The notes under the pieces are model-generated. The model was not told the DNA's origin. It did no database searches and saw only the letters and a program-made list of their open reading frames with translations. Positions 1 through 8,647 of a stretch of 45,009 nucleotides of DNA are shown here, piece by piece. The DNA lies in IMG/VR virus record IMGVR_UViG_3300045960_000031, positions 1 through 45,009 of that record. One strand, written 5' to 3'. The number at the start of each line of letters is the position of its first letter. Within the stretch, counting starts at the first letter, position 1. Both the position numbers and the translations under genes were made by a program. The DNA comes from a virus.

Positions 1-11
1 CGCCTCGTGCG
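1..11. repeat. Left copy of the 11-bp terminal direct repeat (candidate cos or assembly overlap)
   Basis: The first 11 bases, CGCCTCGTGCG, are identical to the last 11 (44999-45009). The element is GC-rich inside AT-rich flanks and lies about 480 bases before the terminase small subunit gene, where many phages have cos. Either this is the cohesive-end sequence written at both ends, or it is the residual overlap of a circular assembly. An 11-base overlap is shorter than usual assembler k-mers, which slightly favours a real end. Confidence 0.6.
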
Positions 12-79
12 TTCGAAAATTCACCAATCTTGATTATTTTTTGTCAATTTTAAGGTAAGTATAGGAGATTATTGAAAAA

Positions 80-259
80 ATGCCAGTAACAGTCATAAAA
101 ACACATGGGAAATATAGGGTTGTGGAGGAAAATTCTGGCCAAATTGCTAAAAATAAGGGTGGAATTGCTCTAGATGGTGGTGGTCATAATACTTATGAAA
201 AAGCCCTAGCCCAAAGTAGAGCAGTAAATAGAAGTTTACACAAACGGGGAAAGATATGA
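80..259 (+). CDS. Small basic phage protein, 59 aa
   Basis: ATG at 80 follows an AGGAG box at 63-67, and the stop overlaps the next start as ATGA. The product is 59 residues, basic and Gly/Lys-rich. It ends with a helix-like KALAQSRAVNRSL segment, a layout I associate with tiny proteins encoded near phage terminase or head genes. Those have a short beta-hairpin and a tail of the type AxxQxRAI. The function is unknown. Translational coupling to the next gene supports it as a real gene. Confidence 0.6.
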   Translation: MPVTVIKTHGKYRVVEENSGQIAKNKGGIALDGGGHNTYEKALAQSRAVNRSLHKRGKI

Positions 260-498
260 ATATGATTGGATGGGCAAAGCGGGATCTTAAAGAGGGAGAA
301 TATATCACTATTTATCAGATGCTAGATGGCAAATTAGAATCAAATGAGATTTCGTTTGTTGAGGGGATTACATTGGAAGATTTGTTACTTGGTTTAAGCC
401 AACAGAAAGAGATTGATGAAGAAACCAGGTACAAGCAACAGGCAATAGCCATAGCCATGAGCGAGGCTAGGCGGTCAATGGGGCGCGGGAAACGGTGA
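256..498 (+). CDS. Hypothetical protein, 80 aa
   Basis: The start overlaps the previous stop (ATGA), and the stop overlaps the GTG of the terminase small subunit gene, so it sits inside a tightly coupled packaging operon. The N-terminal half looks like beta strands. The C-terminal third (KEIDEETRYKQQAIAIAMSE) is a charged helix ending in a basic RRSMGRGKR tail that could bind nucleic acid. I recognise no family. Its position directly before terS hints at a packaging accessory role, which is inference. Confidence 0.6.
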   Translation: MNMIGWAKRDLKEGEYITIYQMLDGKLESNEISFVEGITLEDLLLGLSQQKEIDEETRYKQQAIAIAMSEARRSMGRGKR

Positions 499-821
499 AA
501 AAGGACGGTACAAGCTCCAACTGGGGTGGATTACGCGAAGATGCCGGTAGGAAATCGACCCCTGTTAGCGAAATAGAAAAAAAGAAACTCCTGAAGGCCC
601 TCAAGGCTAGGGGTAAAGAGGTTGGTAAGGCATGGCAGGATATTTTGGTTGATTTTCTTTATGGTAACGACCCCAAGGAACGTAGTATGGCATTTAAACT
701 TGTAACTGAAATTCTTATTACCAAAGAAAGTTATGCTAAAGATAATCAAGGGAAAGAAAGTGGGGTAGTGGAATTACCAGCCCTCAAGCCCAAAGAGGAT
801 AAGCAAGTTGCGACGGCATGA
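495..821 (+). CDS. terS: Probable terminase small subunit, 108 aa
   Basis: GTG start in a GTGA overlap with the previous stop. The N-terminus carries NWGGLREDAGRKS, matching the basic (G)GxRxGAGRK signature common at the front of phage small terminase and related DNA-binding proteins. A Lys-rich helical region and a middle segment about a stretch of repeated helices (KAWQDILVDFL, AFKLVTEILI) follow. It stands immediately before terL and overlaps it by 4 bases. Small terminases recognise the packaging site and recruit the large subunit. At 108 residues it is short for the family. The assignment rests on the motif plus position. Confidence 0.7.
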   Translation: MKKDGTSSNWGGLREDAGRKSTPVSEIEKKKLLKALKARGKEVGKAWQDILVDFLYGNDPKERSMAFKLVTEILITKESYAKDNQGKESGVVELPALKPKEDKQVATA

Positions 822-2260
822 GTTTTCTATGGACACCACACGACAGACAAAGGGTATTTCTCGAAAGGACAGAGTTCGAAGCATTCTACGGCGGGGCTGC
901 TGGACCCGGGAAAACCGATGCTCTTATCATGGGAGCCCTGCGTTATGTAGACCGTCCTCGTTATCGTGCCCTTTTGTTGAGGCGTACCTATCCCAGACTT
1001 ACGGAAATTTTAGATCGGACACGGGAGATATATCCCTTGGTAGTGCGTGGCGCGGAGTACCGACCAACGGAACACAGATGGTATTTCCCGGCGGGTTCGA
1101 TAATCCAATTAGGACACATGCAACATGAACACGACAAATACAACCATAGGGGGCAACAATACCAATACGCAGGATTCGATGAACTCACAGAATTCAGCAT
1201 TACCCAGTACCTCTATATCTTCTCACGAGTCCGCTCGCCACACGATAGATCAATTATACCGATGGTCAGAAGCGCATCTAATCCGGGCGATATTGGACAC
1301 GGGTGGGTTAAAGAGCGGTTTATTACCATTACGGACCCAGAAAAAACTTATATCGATCCCGAAACTGGGCTTTCTCGTATATACATCCCAGGATTGCTTG
1401 AAGATAATCCCTATATTTTTAAGAATGACCCGGACTATGAAAACCGTCTCAAAGCACTTCCTGAGATTGATTACAAGCGTCTCAGATATGGTATTTGGGA
1501 CGCATTTGAAGGACAGGTATTTGGAGAACTCAATAAAGATGTCCACAGTTACAACCCCAAGGACTTGCAGATCCCTCCTGAATGGCACAAATTCAGATCG
1601 TTCGACTGGGGATACGCAACACCGGGAGTCATCGGATGGTGGGCGGTAGATTTTGATGGGAAGCTTTATAGATATAGAGAATGGTACATTGCGAAGCGGG
1701 ACGAACAGAAGCGGGCGTGGGCGGGTCTTCGGATGTCAGCAACCGAGATCGCCAGGGGTATCAAGGAACGAGAAAAAGGCGAGGTGGTGCGGCCTGGTCC
1801 TGCTGATCCTTCGATATGGTCTAAACGGGTAAGAAAAGACAAAACTGTAGGGCCTTCGGTAGCGGAGGAAATGGCAAGGGAAGGAATACACTGGCTGCCA
1901 GGTGACAATGACAGGATTTTAGGTAAACACCAGTTTCATTCGAGGTTGAGGAAAGATGAAGAAGGACTACCGATGGTTCTTATTTCTGAAGAATGCGAAC
2001 ACTGGTGGCGAACCATCCCCGAAATTAGAGAATCACCCCTTAACCCAGAGGATGTAGATACAGACCAGGAAGACCATATCTATGATGAGACTAGGTACTT
2101 TTTTATGTTCCGTCCTCTCAGACCGCAAGTACAAGTCCAGGGTCCACCTGCGGGGTCTTTCATGGCAGAGAGACAGAAGTACATCCAGGCCAAGAGGTAT
2201 GCAGAGAAACGCGGAATAAGTATGAGTCAGGCGTATGGAAGAATGGGAAGAAGAAAATGA
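818..2260 (+). CDS. terL: Terminase large subunit, 480 aa
   Basis: This is the ATPase-nuclease that cuts concatemeric DNA and pumps it through the portal into the procapsid. Walker A is GGAAGPGKT at residues 25-33. A Walker B-like strand ends in FDE (residues 120-122), followed by a LTEF segment as in terminases. The RNase H-like nuclease domain begins at FDWG (D263), and a later ADPS segment probably supplies another acidic metal ligand. The length is normal. The ATG overlaps the previous gene by 4 bases (ATGA). The order terS-terL-portal is standard. Confidence 0.95.
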   Translation: MSFLWTPHDRQRVFLERTEFEAFYGGAAGPGKTDALIMGALRYVDRPRYRALLLRRTYPRLTEILDRTREIYPLVVRGAEYRPTEHRWYFPAGSIIQLGHMQHEHDKYNHRGQQYQYAGFDELTEFSITQYLYIFSRVRSPHDRSIIPMVRSASNPGDIGHGWVKERFITITDPEKTYIDPETGLSRIYIPGLLEDNPYIFKNDPDYENRLKALPEIDYKRLRYGIWDAFEGQVFGELNKDVHSYNPKDLQIPPEWHKFRSFDWGYATPGVIGWWAVDFDGKLYRYREWYIAKRDEQKRAWAGLRMSATEIARGIKEREKGEVVRPGPADPSIWSKRVRKDKTVGPSVAEEMAREGIHWLPGDNDRILGKHQFHSRLRKDEEGLPMVLISEECEHWWRTIPEIRESPLNPEDVDTDQEDHIYDETRYFFMFRPLRPQVQVQGPPAGSFMAERQKYIQAKRYAEKRGISMSQAYGRMGRRK

Positions 2261-2273
2261 GGAGGTTAAGTAA

Positions 2274-2606
2274 ATGATTTGGGCGGAGTGGAAGTCTAAT
2301 TTGGTAAGGACAAGATTTGTGGAATTTCTTACACAAGGTAGTGACCGCCAATACGAAACTGAGGCACCTGTCAGGTTGGTAGGTTTTGCCGGTGGGACTC
2401 TACCAGGACCATTTCTTGAGCCTAAAGACTGTTTTTCTAGGATAGAAGATGGAACAGTCTCAACGACGTTATCAAGCAAGAAGTATCACAAGAAATGTCA
2501 GTACACCCTACCAATTAAGGCATTAAACGAATTGCTTGAGGATACTAAGACGGGTGAATCAAAACCGACTCCATTACATAGTTTTGGATGGGACTGGCTA
2601 GACTAG
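2274..2606 (+). CDS. Hypothetical protein between terL and portal, 110 aa
   Basis: ATG at 2274 is preceded by GAGGAGG at 2258-2264, a strong ribosome binding site. The stop directly abuts the portal start. The protein has a mostly beta N-terminal half, a KKYHKKCQY basic patch and a GWDWLD C-terminus. I recognise no domain. Its location suggests a head or packaging accessory protein, perhaps made in amounts matched to portal, but nothing in the sequence proves this. Confidence 0.65.
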   Translation: MIWAEWKSNLVRTRFVEFLTQGSDRQYETEAPVRLVGFAGGTLPGPFLEPKDCFSRIEDGTVSTTLSSKKYHKKCQYTLPIKALNELLEDTKTGESKPTPLHSFGWDWLD

Positions 2607-4418
2607 ATGGCTGAAAAAGAGAAACAAGCAGTAGACAAGTGGTTACAAAAGATTTCCCGCGCTAAAGAGGTACGCGAGAAGTGGCGCGAAACCTTTAGGG
2701 TGGCGATGGCATACGAATACTTTGAGGGCAAACAAAGACCTGCAAATGTATCCGCAGACAGTTGGCTTACGATCAATCTAATCTACTCTAATCTCTTGGC
2801 TATGCTTCCGAGTCTGTATGCCGCCGACCCCTATTTTTATATAAAACTGAAACGAAGTTACAAGCCAGATCCTATGAGTGTGGCCCTTTATGAGATGAAG
2901 GGCAAAATGAGGCAATCTTTACTTAATTACTACAAAGAAGAACTAGACCTCAAAACAAAGACCCGACTCTCGATCTTCGATGCGATGTTTCAGTATGGGG
3001 TCTTTAAGATCAGACACCAATCAGAGATTTTAGAGAATAAGACTGCTGGTGATTACATTACCGATGAAGATGGAACTATTCTTTATAATGATGACGGTGA
3101 AGCTCTTCAGGAGCCGGAGACTATTCCAGTAAACGAAGAATACGTTTTAGAAAGAATCCACCCCGACGATTTTTTGGTAGATGAAGATGCCGGACCCCTT
3201 GATGAAGATGTTAGGTGGTTCGCTCAGAGAATCAAAAGACCGCTTGTTGAGGCGAAGGAAGATACTCGTTTCAAAAAGAGTGTCAGGAAGAATCTCAAGG
3301 CTACCGAGGTTAACGACAAGATTGACAAGGAACGGGAACTCAGGAAGAAGGGCTCGGGGAAAGTTTCCGCTACTGAAAAAGAAGATAAGAAAGCTGACAT
3401 CATTGTAGAGTGGGAGATTTACGACCCCAAGGAAAAAGAATGGTTGGTGGTAGCAGAAGGCAACGATGAATTTCTCATCAAACCTGAAGAAGTGCCCAAG
3501 GGTATTGAACATCATCCCTTCTGCACTCTTAGATTTACTTTGCGAGATGATAGTTGGTATCCCGTACCCCCAGTGAGTCAGTGGCTAGACCCCCAGAGAG
3601 ATTACTGCGATGCACGATCAAAGATAAGCACGCAAAGGAAAAAATCGAACCGGAAGTATGTCGTTAATGAAACGGCCTTTAATGATGCACAGACGGAAAT
3701 CGATAAACTGGAGGTTGGTGAAGATGGTACTATCATTCGTGCCCAAATCCCCGCAACCGATGCAGTGGTTTCTCCTATCCGCGAACTTCCGACAAATCAG
3801 ATGGCCATACAGGAATTAGCTCTTTTGAGAGATGAACTTACCCTCATGTCAGTCGGGCCCAATCAGAGCAAATCCGGGAGGGGTGTAGAGAGCGCAACTG
3901 AAGCTGGTATTATCGAGAAAAGATTACAAGTCCAGGAAGGTGACTGGATTTCCCTAGTGATAGATTTTGTCCGTGACATTGCTCGAAAGTTAGACCAGTT
4001 GATTCAGGTGCATTTGACTTCTGAGGAAGCGATCAAGGTAGTAGGTCCAGAAGGAGAATACTGGCAACTTGTCAAACCATCTCATTATGAAGATATTGAA
4101 GGTGAATATGAATATAGCGTAAATGTGGGCGCGACCACACCGAGGCTACCCGAAATTGAAAGACAACAATTTATTGCGTGGTTGACCCTTCTAGCGTCAG
4201 CTCCGCAGTTGGCTACCAGCAAGCGGCTTTTAAAGAAAACAGCCGAGATGCACCACATAGACGACGATCAATTAATTGAAGAACTCTACCAGATGGCCCA
4301 AAAGATAATGAGCGGCCAGATGCCCCTTCCCGGAAGACAGGGTTCGGCGGCTGGCAGTACCACAGTTCCCGGAGGTGGTATAACGGGTGCTGGGGCTGGT
4401 ACGGTTAATATGGCATGA
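2607..4418 (+). CDS. Portal protein, 603 aa
   Basis: This forms the dodecameric vertex ring through which DNA enters and leaves the capsid. It is large (603 residues) and follows terL. The N-terminal region reads WLTINLIYSNLLAMLPSLYAADP, the usual early helix-plus-PxLY segment of portals of podovirus type. A long acidic/basic wing follows, then a central stem-like stretch (VPPVSQWLDPQRDYCDARSK). The C-terminus is Gly/Ala-rich. The start directly follows the upstream stop, so translation is probably coupled. Assignment comes from position, size and these motifs. Confidence 0.9.
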   Translation: MAEKEKQAVDKWLQKISRAKEVREKWRETFRVAMAYEYFEGKQRPANVSADSWLTINLIYSNLLAMLPSLYAADPYFYIKLKRSYKPDPMSVALYEMKGKMRQSLLNYYKEELDLKTKTRLSIFDAMFQYGVFKIRHQSEILENKTAGDYITDEDGTILYNDDGEALQEPETIPVNEEYVLERIHPDDFLVDEDAGPLDEDVRWFAQRIKRPLVEAKEDTRFKKSVRKNLKATEVNDKIDKERELRKKGSGKVSATEKEDKKADIIVEWEIYDPKEKEWLVVAEGNDEFLIKPEEVPKGIEHHPFCTLRFTLRDDSWYPVPPVSQWLDPQRDYCDARSKISTQRKKSNRKYVVNETAFNDAQTEIDKLEVGEDGTIIRAQIPATDAVVSPIRELPTNQMAIQELALLRDELTLMSVGPNQSKSGRGVESATEAGIIEKRLQVQEGDWISLVIDFVRDIARKLDQLIQVHLTSEEAIKVVGPEGEYWQLVKPSHYEDIEGEYEYSVNVGATTPRLPEIERQQFIAWLTLLASAPQLATSKRLLKKTAEMHHIDDDQLIEELYQMAQKIMSGQMPLPGRQGSAAGSTTVPGGGITGAGAGTVNMA

Positions 4419-4693
4419 CTAAAGAAGAATTTGACATAGAATGCAAGAAACGCGGCTTCAGGGTGCAGACATACTACTTTGATAAATATGTCGCTCCGAT
4501 ACATATTAAATATCCCTTGGATGAGAATTTTTACAACGTGACGAAATTTCTAACCAATGATGATCCTACAATATGCAAGGTTTTGAGATATATGGTACTC
4601 TGTGATGACATAAAAGATCGTTTCTGGCTAAACAAGATTGGTCAGATCATGGGTAAGAAGATGTATAATGCTTTACAAGAGAGAAAAAAGTAA
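4415..4693 (+). CDS. Hypothetical protein, 92 aa
   Basis: The start overlaps the portal stop (ATGA). The 92-residue product is rich in aromatic and charged residues (TYYFDKYVAPIHIKYP, KDRFWLNKIGQIMGKKMY) with a predicted helical second half. No family is recognised. It lies directly before the radical SAM gene, from which it is separated by only nine bases, so the two are probably co-translated. It could be a small partner or substrate, but that is speculation. Confidence 0.6.
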   Translation: MTKEEFDIECKKRGFRVQTYYFDKYVAPIHIKYPLDENFYNVTKFLTNDDPTICKVLRYMVLCDDIKDRFWLNKIGQIMGKKMYNALQERKK

Positions 4694-4702
4694 TTAAACG
4701 AG

Positions 4703-5455
4703 ATGCAAGCAATAGAGATTACTACAAAGGTAGGATGTATTAATAGATGTTATTATTGCCCCCAAGATAAATTTTGGGCAGCATATAAGAAGGTATCTGA
4801 TATTTTTGAGATGGAATTGAAAACATTTAAGACTTGTTTAAACAAAATACCACAGCATGTGCATATTAATTTTTCAGGTTTTTGTGAACCTTGGCTTAAT
4901 CCATCTTGTGGAAAGATGGTTAGATATGCCTATGAGTCAAAACATCCAGTATCAATGTTTACAACCCTTATTGGTGTAACATTGAAGGATATTGAGAGTA
5001 TTAAAGATATTCCCTTCTTATCTTTTACGGTACATATTCCCGAAATAGAAATAACCGAGGAATATATCGAGTTGATGAGAAGGGTTAAAGAAGTTATACC
5101 AAATACGATATTTGTATCATTAAATGATAACAATAGGGAACTTTTGTTTGGGGAATTTCAATATGAGAGATGGTGGATTGCTTCAAGGGCCGGAAACAAC
5201 GGGAAAGAGAAACCAAAAAAATTACTGGGGACAATTAGTTGCAACCGAAATCTCAGGCAAAATGTTTTACTTCCCAATGGTGATGTGGTTTTATGTTGTA
5301 ATGATTACGGGATGAAACATGTTTTAGGAAATTTAACCCAGATAGATTATGAATCGTTATTTTTTGGCAAGGAATACAATAAAGTGATGGCGGGGCTTCT
5401 TGATGATTCGCAAGATATTTTGTGCAGATATTGTGACAATTTCGTGGTGCCCTGA
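4703..5455 (+). CDS. Radical SAM enzyme with SPASM-like C-terminus, 250 aa
   Basis: Radical SAM enzymes use a [4Fe-4S] cluster and S-adenosylmethionine to start radical chemistry. The cluster motif CX3CX2C is at residues 12, 16 and 19 (CINRCYYC), close to the N-terminus. The C-terminal third has further cysteines, LPNGDVVLCCNDYG and ILCRYCDNF, the pattern of a SPASM/twitch auxiliary-cluster domain that is common in peptide-modifying and aminoglycoside-type enzymes. It is shorter than typical SPASM proteins. It lies in the packaging/head module, which is unusual. The substrate cannot be told from the sequence. Confidence 0.85.
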   Translation: MQAIEITTKVGCINRCYYCPQDKFWAAYKKVSDIFEMELKTFKTCLNKIPQHVHINFSGFCEPWLNPSCGKMVRYAYESKHPVSMFTTLIGVTLKDIESIKDIPFLSFTVHIPEIEITEEYIELMRRVKEVIPNTIFVSLNDNNRELLFGEFQYERWWIASRAGNNGKEKPKKLLGTISCNRNLRQNVLLPNGDVVLCCNDYGMKHVLGNLTQIDYESLFFGKEYNKVMAGLLDDSQDILCRYCDNFVVP

Positions 5456-5724
5456 TGTATAAATGGAAAACAGCGACCGCTTCTATAACATTGGGCAAAA
5501 AAGACTATCCCAGGATCTATGGATTAGTGAATAGAAATGGAAGAATCTATTTTAGAAAATATAAAAATGTATTAAAAAATGGAAAGGGACTAGATCAGCT
5601 TGATATTTTAAATTATCGGATAGAACAGATAAAACAAGATATTTTGCGAGACTTATATTCACTACCGTGGGTTAATGAAAAAGCACTAGAAGTAAGGAAA
5701 TTATTACATGAGTCCAATTTATGA
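5455..5724 (+). CDS. Hypothetical protein, 89 aa
   Basis: It begins at the last base of the radical SAM stop (TGATG overlap). The product is basic and rich in Lys/Tyr/Arg. Its first 45 residues look like beta strands (TATASITLGKKDYPRIYGLVNRNGRIYFRKY), followed by helices with LRDLYSLPWVNEKALEVRKLL. No family is recognised. The tight coupling to the radical SAM gene makes it a candidate partner, though there is no leader-peptide-like motif to say it is a substrate. Confidence 0.6.
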   Translation: MYKWKTATASITLGKKDYPRIYGLVNRNGRIYFRKYKNVLKNGKGLDQLDILNYRIEQIKQDILRDLYSLPWVNEKALEVRKLLHESNL

Positions 5725-5968
5725 TTACTTATGTCCTTTCTGTGGTGAACGAAAAGATATTTGGGCGAAGATGGATGAAAAACTTAAATTGTGTGAAATA
5801 TGTGAATCGATTATGGAGCGATTGATGAGTCCGAGCAACATAATCTGTGATATAGAACCTTACCTAGACCCGCACATGGCATCTCAGACGAAACCAGAAC
5901 CGGTATTGGTGAAGTCAAGACAGCACAAGAAACAGTTGCTTAAAGAAAGAGGGTTAGTGCAGAAGTGA
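5708..5968 (+). CDS. FmdB-type zinc ribbon protein, 86 aa
   Basis: It starts PIYDYLCPFCGE and has a second CEIC pair at about residues 31-34, followed by ERLMSPSN. This is the layout of the small FmdB-family zinc ribbon (YxYxCxxCG, then CxxC). The C-terminal tail is basic (SRQHKKQLLKERG). The reading frame overlaps the previous gene by 17 bases, and its stop overlaps a GTG start (GTGA). Such proteins are frequent beside phage head genes. The function there is unknown, and it could simply bind nucleic acid or protein. Confidence 0.75.
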   Translation: MSPIYDYLCPFCGERKDIWAKMDEKLKLCEICESIMERLMSPSNIICDIEPYLDPHMASQTKPEPVLVKSRQHKKQLLKERGLVQK

Positions 5969-6090
5969 GCCTTGATGAACATGCCATACTTGCTTTATTG
6001 ATGAAAGTACGAGAAGAATCACCAGCCCTCTATAGGCATATAGCGGGTTTAATAATAGCGATATGTGAAAGATTTAAGATAAAAGCATAG
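5965..6090 (+). CDS. Small hypothetical protein, 41 aa
   Basis: GTG start in a GTGA overlap with the zinc ribbon gene. It encodes 41 residues: a short acidic N-terminus, then amphipathic helices (AILALLMKVREE, IAGLIIAICERFKIKA). The frame is open to a TAG at 6088 with good coupling, but it is short and lacks a recognised family. It could be a helical accessory or membrane-interacting peptide. Confidence 0.45.
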   Translation: MSLDEHAILALLMKVREESPALYRHIAGLIIAICERFKIKA

Positions 6091-6132
6091 GTTATCTAGG
6101 CACATCTCATCAACCTCCCTAGTGTTTAATCA

Positions 6133-6147
6133 TGCGGTGATTCCGCA
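6133..6147 (+). promoter_or_regulatory. Short hairpin ahead of the scaffold gene
   Basis: TGCGG-TGATT-CCGCA forms a five-pair stem with a five-base loop, 25 bases before the scaffold start and just ahead of its AGAGGAGG box. There is no T-tract, so it is not an intrinsic terminator. It may stabilise or process the mRNA at the boundary with highly expressed head genes. The evidence is weak because the stem is short. Confidence 0.3.
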
Positions 6148-6172
6148 CAAAACATTAGAGGAGGTATTTTTT

Positions 6173-7030
6173 ATGTCAGATCAAGGCCCCGTAACAGCAC
6201 CCAAGGGACCAGCCAGTAGCACTCCCGAAGGGATCACCCCAGAGGCCCCAGAGAAGGGAACAAGCCCCACAGCCCCCGAAGTGCCAGAAGGAACAGCCAA
6301 AACCAAGGATGCGGACCAGCCCAAAGGCCCCGCGAAATCGGAAGATACTGATGTATTTTTCGACCCAAAGGACTTGCCGCCTGAACTTTTGCCCTACCAT
6401 AAACAGTTGCAGGCTGCCTTCACAAAGAAAACACAGGGATTAAAGAAGCAGAAAGAAAAGATCGAAGCCTACGATGCGTTCATGCAGGACATACCTGGTA
6501 ACTTACAGCGTGCGGCTCAACAGTATGGGTTCAGAATGGTGCCGCAAGGCAACTCGCCCCAGGCAGGGGTTGAAGAGTCAGAACCATTCGCCCCAGATTG
6601 GCAGCCGCAGTCCTACCCGGAACTCTATACTGCTTTTGAGCAGAAGATGATGGGTAAAATAATGCAGAACTTAGGTCCGGTCTTCCAAAACGTAAAGAAC
6701 CTTGCTACTACTAATGCGGAACGTCAACTAGCCGACATAGACCCAGACTGGAAAATCTATGAGGATGAGATGACGGAAAATCTGAAAAAACATCCGACTC
6801 TTGCTCATGATATATCTGCTCTTTACAGAATGAGTGTCCCGGAAGAAGTGTTTAAATCGCGTGCCGTGCAGGATGCGTTAAAGAAGATGGAGACAAAGGC
6901 GAAATCGGCAAAGATCCAAGGGAAAGGTAGTATGGCACCTACAAGCCCTGCGAAAGCGGGAAAGCCGTCGTTTCAGCAAGCAGTAGATGAGGCGAAGGCC
7001 GACTTAGCTTCAAAGGGTCTAACGCCATAA
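6173..7030 (+). CDS. Probable scaffolding protein, 285 aa
   Basis: I chose ATG at 6173 because AGAGGAGG (6157-6164) lies eight bases upstream. An in-frame GTG at 6122 has no such site. The first 60 residues are Pro/Glu/Lys-rich and disordered, followed by FFDPKDLPPELLPYHKQLQAAFTKKTQ, which is a typical opening of phage scaffold proteins. A coiled helical middle and a basic C-terminus (SPAKAGKPSFQQAVDEAK) follow. It directly precedes the major capsid gene. Scaffolds shape the procapsid and then leave or are degraded. Confidence 0.8.
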   Translation: MSDQGPVTAPKGPASSTPEGITPEAPEKGTSPTAPEVPEGTAKTKDADQPKGPAKSEDTDVFFDPKDLPPELLPYHKQLQAAFTKKTQGLKKQKEKIEAYDAFMQDIPGNLQRAAQQYGFRMVPQGNSPQAGVEESEPFAPDWQPQSYPELYTAFEQKMMGKIMQNLGPVFQNVKNLATTNAERQLADIDPDWKIYEDEMTENLKKHPTLAHDISALYRMSVPEEVFKSRAVQDALKKMETKAKSAKIQGKGSMAPTSPAKAGKPSFQQAVDEAKADLASKGLTP

Positions 7031-7049
7031 ATAAGCTAGGAGGAAGTTA

Positions 7050-8156
7050 ATGGGAAATCCTGGTGCGACAACTGCACCTTCAAGTTATACCACTTATTAC
7101 GATAGCCTGTTATCAACTACGTTGTTTAATTATCGCCCGACGATGGTGGACAACATCTTTAGGTCGAGCGCGTGGTTGGCAGCTCTGAAGAAAAACGGTG
7201 GGATAGATTACCAGAACGGCGGGGAGAGAATTGCTTGGCCCCTCATGTACGAAACAAATTCTACCGTTAAAAGCTATTCAGGCTATGAAACCTTAGACAC
7301 AACCCCACAAGACGGCATGACGACCTGTTTTTATGAGTGGCGCGAAATCGGCGGAACAATCTCTATTTCCCGCAAAGAGGAAAGACAGAACTCCGGCGAA
7401 TCGGCCATGTTGAACTTGTTAGAGAAGAAAACCATGCAGGCCGAAATGTCCATGAAGCAGGCGATCAATCAGCAGTTGGTACAGGGGACTGTTTCAGCTA
7501 CCACTTTTGTCCCCGGCAACAGCTCGAAAGACCTTAACCCCTTGGGATATATAATCCGCAAGGCTCCTGCTACCGATCCCGTTTCGGGCGGTAATGTGGG
7601 AAACATAGCTGGTGCTACTTACAGTTGGTGGCGGCCACGTGTAGCAGACTTTACAACCGCTTCTACTCCTGCGGGCGGCGTGTTTGGCATGACCGTAGAT
7701 AGTTTGAGGGACTATAAGATCGCTCTCTACAGACTTTACAACTATTGTACGCGCGGTGCTGATGGTTCCGGCCCCAATATTCTTTTGGGGGATCAGGTGT
7801 CGTTCGAGACCTACGAAAACGCACTTGATTACGACAAACGATACTACGATGAAAGCCTCGCCACGATGGGATTCGACGGAATCAAACTGAAGGCCGCAAC
7901 ATTTATTTGGGATGAGCTGGTTCCCGACCTTTACAGCGGTACGACTACGCTGACCTACGGGACCGTGTTCCTTGTGAACACAAAATTTTACAAACTCGTA
8001 ATTGACTCTGAGACGGATTTTATCACGACACCTTTTGTAGAGCCGGAAAACCAGACGGCAAGAACCGCAAAGATACTCTTTATGGGTAATGCGATTGCCA
8101 ACAACCTGCGGAAATTGGGTGCAGCGTGGTATATCCTTCAGACGATAGTGGCGTAA
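7050..8156 (+). CDS. Major capsid protein, 368 aa
   Basis: It follows the scaffold gene behind a TAGGAGGAAG ribosome binding site. Its 368 residues open with a flexible Ser/Thr-rich arm, then YDSLLSTTLFNYRPTMVDNIFRSSAWLAAL, GGERIAWPLMYE and a long acidic helix (KKTMQAEMSMKQAINQQLVQG). These fit the N-arm and spine-helix layout of HK97-fold coat proteins of podovirus-like phages. The codons are more GC-rich than the surrounding small genes, as expected for a highly expressed protein. The role is assigned from order, size and this layout. Confidence 0.85.
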   Translation: MGNPGATTAPSSYTTYYDSLLSTTLFNYRPTMVDNIFRSSAWLAALKKNGGIDYQNGGERIAWPLMYETNSTVKSYSGYETLDTTPQDGMTTCFYEWREIGGTISISRKEERQNSGESAMLNLLEKKTMQAEMSMKQAINQQLVQGTVSATTFVPGNSSKDLNPLGYIIRKAPATDPVSGGNVGNIAGATYSWWRPRVADFTTASTPAGGVFGMTVDSLRDYKIALYRLYNYCTRGADGSGPNILLGDQVSFETYENALDYDKRYYDESLATMGFDGIKLKAATFIWDELVPDLYSGTTTLTYGTVFLVNTKFYKLVIDSETDFITTPFVEPENQTARTAKILFMGNAIANNLRKLGAAWYILQTIVA

Positions 8157-8208
8157 TGCTCCTAACAAAACGGGCACAAGCCGACAGTCACAACAAAGGA
8201 GAAAAATA

Positions 8209-8637
8209 ATGTTATTTCAGAGGATCAACAGAACAGACCCCGAAAAGGTCTTTGTAGTGGTTATGAACAGTTATTCTAGCGGCTCCCTGTCCAATGGGCA
8301 GGCGGTACAGTGGGATTATGCGACTGACGCAAACGGTGTCAGCGTCACGAAACCCGCTGGTACTCATGGTTTTGCTATGGCCGGTGTGGTGGCGGAAACA
8401 ATCGCTCACAATGCTTACGGTCTAGTGCAGGTCTATGGGTATCACTCGGCAGGCCGTGTGGATGGGTCCAGTGGATTGGCCGCTGGCAGCGCACTCGGTA
8501 CTTTTAGTGCGTCTTTTGCCCTTATCCACTTCTCAACGGGCAGCAACCAGATATTGAAGTTCCCCTGCGCTTTCTGCATGGAAACCTATTCGACGGGTGC
8601 GACAGCCGCAAAGAAGATTTTTATTAAGGCCCTGTAA
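8209..8637 (+). CDS. Putative head decoration protein, copy 1, 142 aa
   Basis: A strong AAAGGAG site precedes ATG 8209. The small beta-rich protein contains GLVQVYGYHSAGRVDGSSG and LAAGSALGTFSA, reminiscent of capsid-cement or DUF2190-like proteins that sit right after the coat gene. It is roughly three-quarters identical by eye to the next gene (8693-9127). The first residues (MLFQRI) and last residues are nearly the same, and the C-terminus (CAFCMETYSTGA) keeps two cysteines in both copies. A decoration role is inferred from position and similarity. Confidence 0.65.
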   Translation: MLFQRINRTDPEKVFVVVMNSYSSGSLSNGQAVQWDYATDANGVSVTKPAGTHGFAMAGVVAETIAHNAYGLVQVYGYHSAGRVDGSSGLAAGSALGTFSASFALIHFSTGSNQILKFPCAFCMETYSTGATAAKKIFIKAL

Positions 8638-8647
8638 CAAAAATCTT

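Noticed and set aside
1-79. Possible promoter upstream of the first gene (TTGATT and TAAGTA)
   Set aside because: Spacing is 20 bases and the match is poor. Late transcription more likely enters from the 44380 promoter across the ends.
808-1128. Frames in other phases over terL (106 and 174 codons)
   Set aside because: Both are inside the well-identified terminase gene and lack ribosome binding sites.
7494-8177. Long reverse-strand frame (227 codons) opposite the major capsid gene
   Set aside because: It overlaps the coat protein completely, has no ribosome binding site, and its composition follows codon positions of the + strand gene. A shadow frame.
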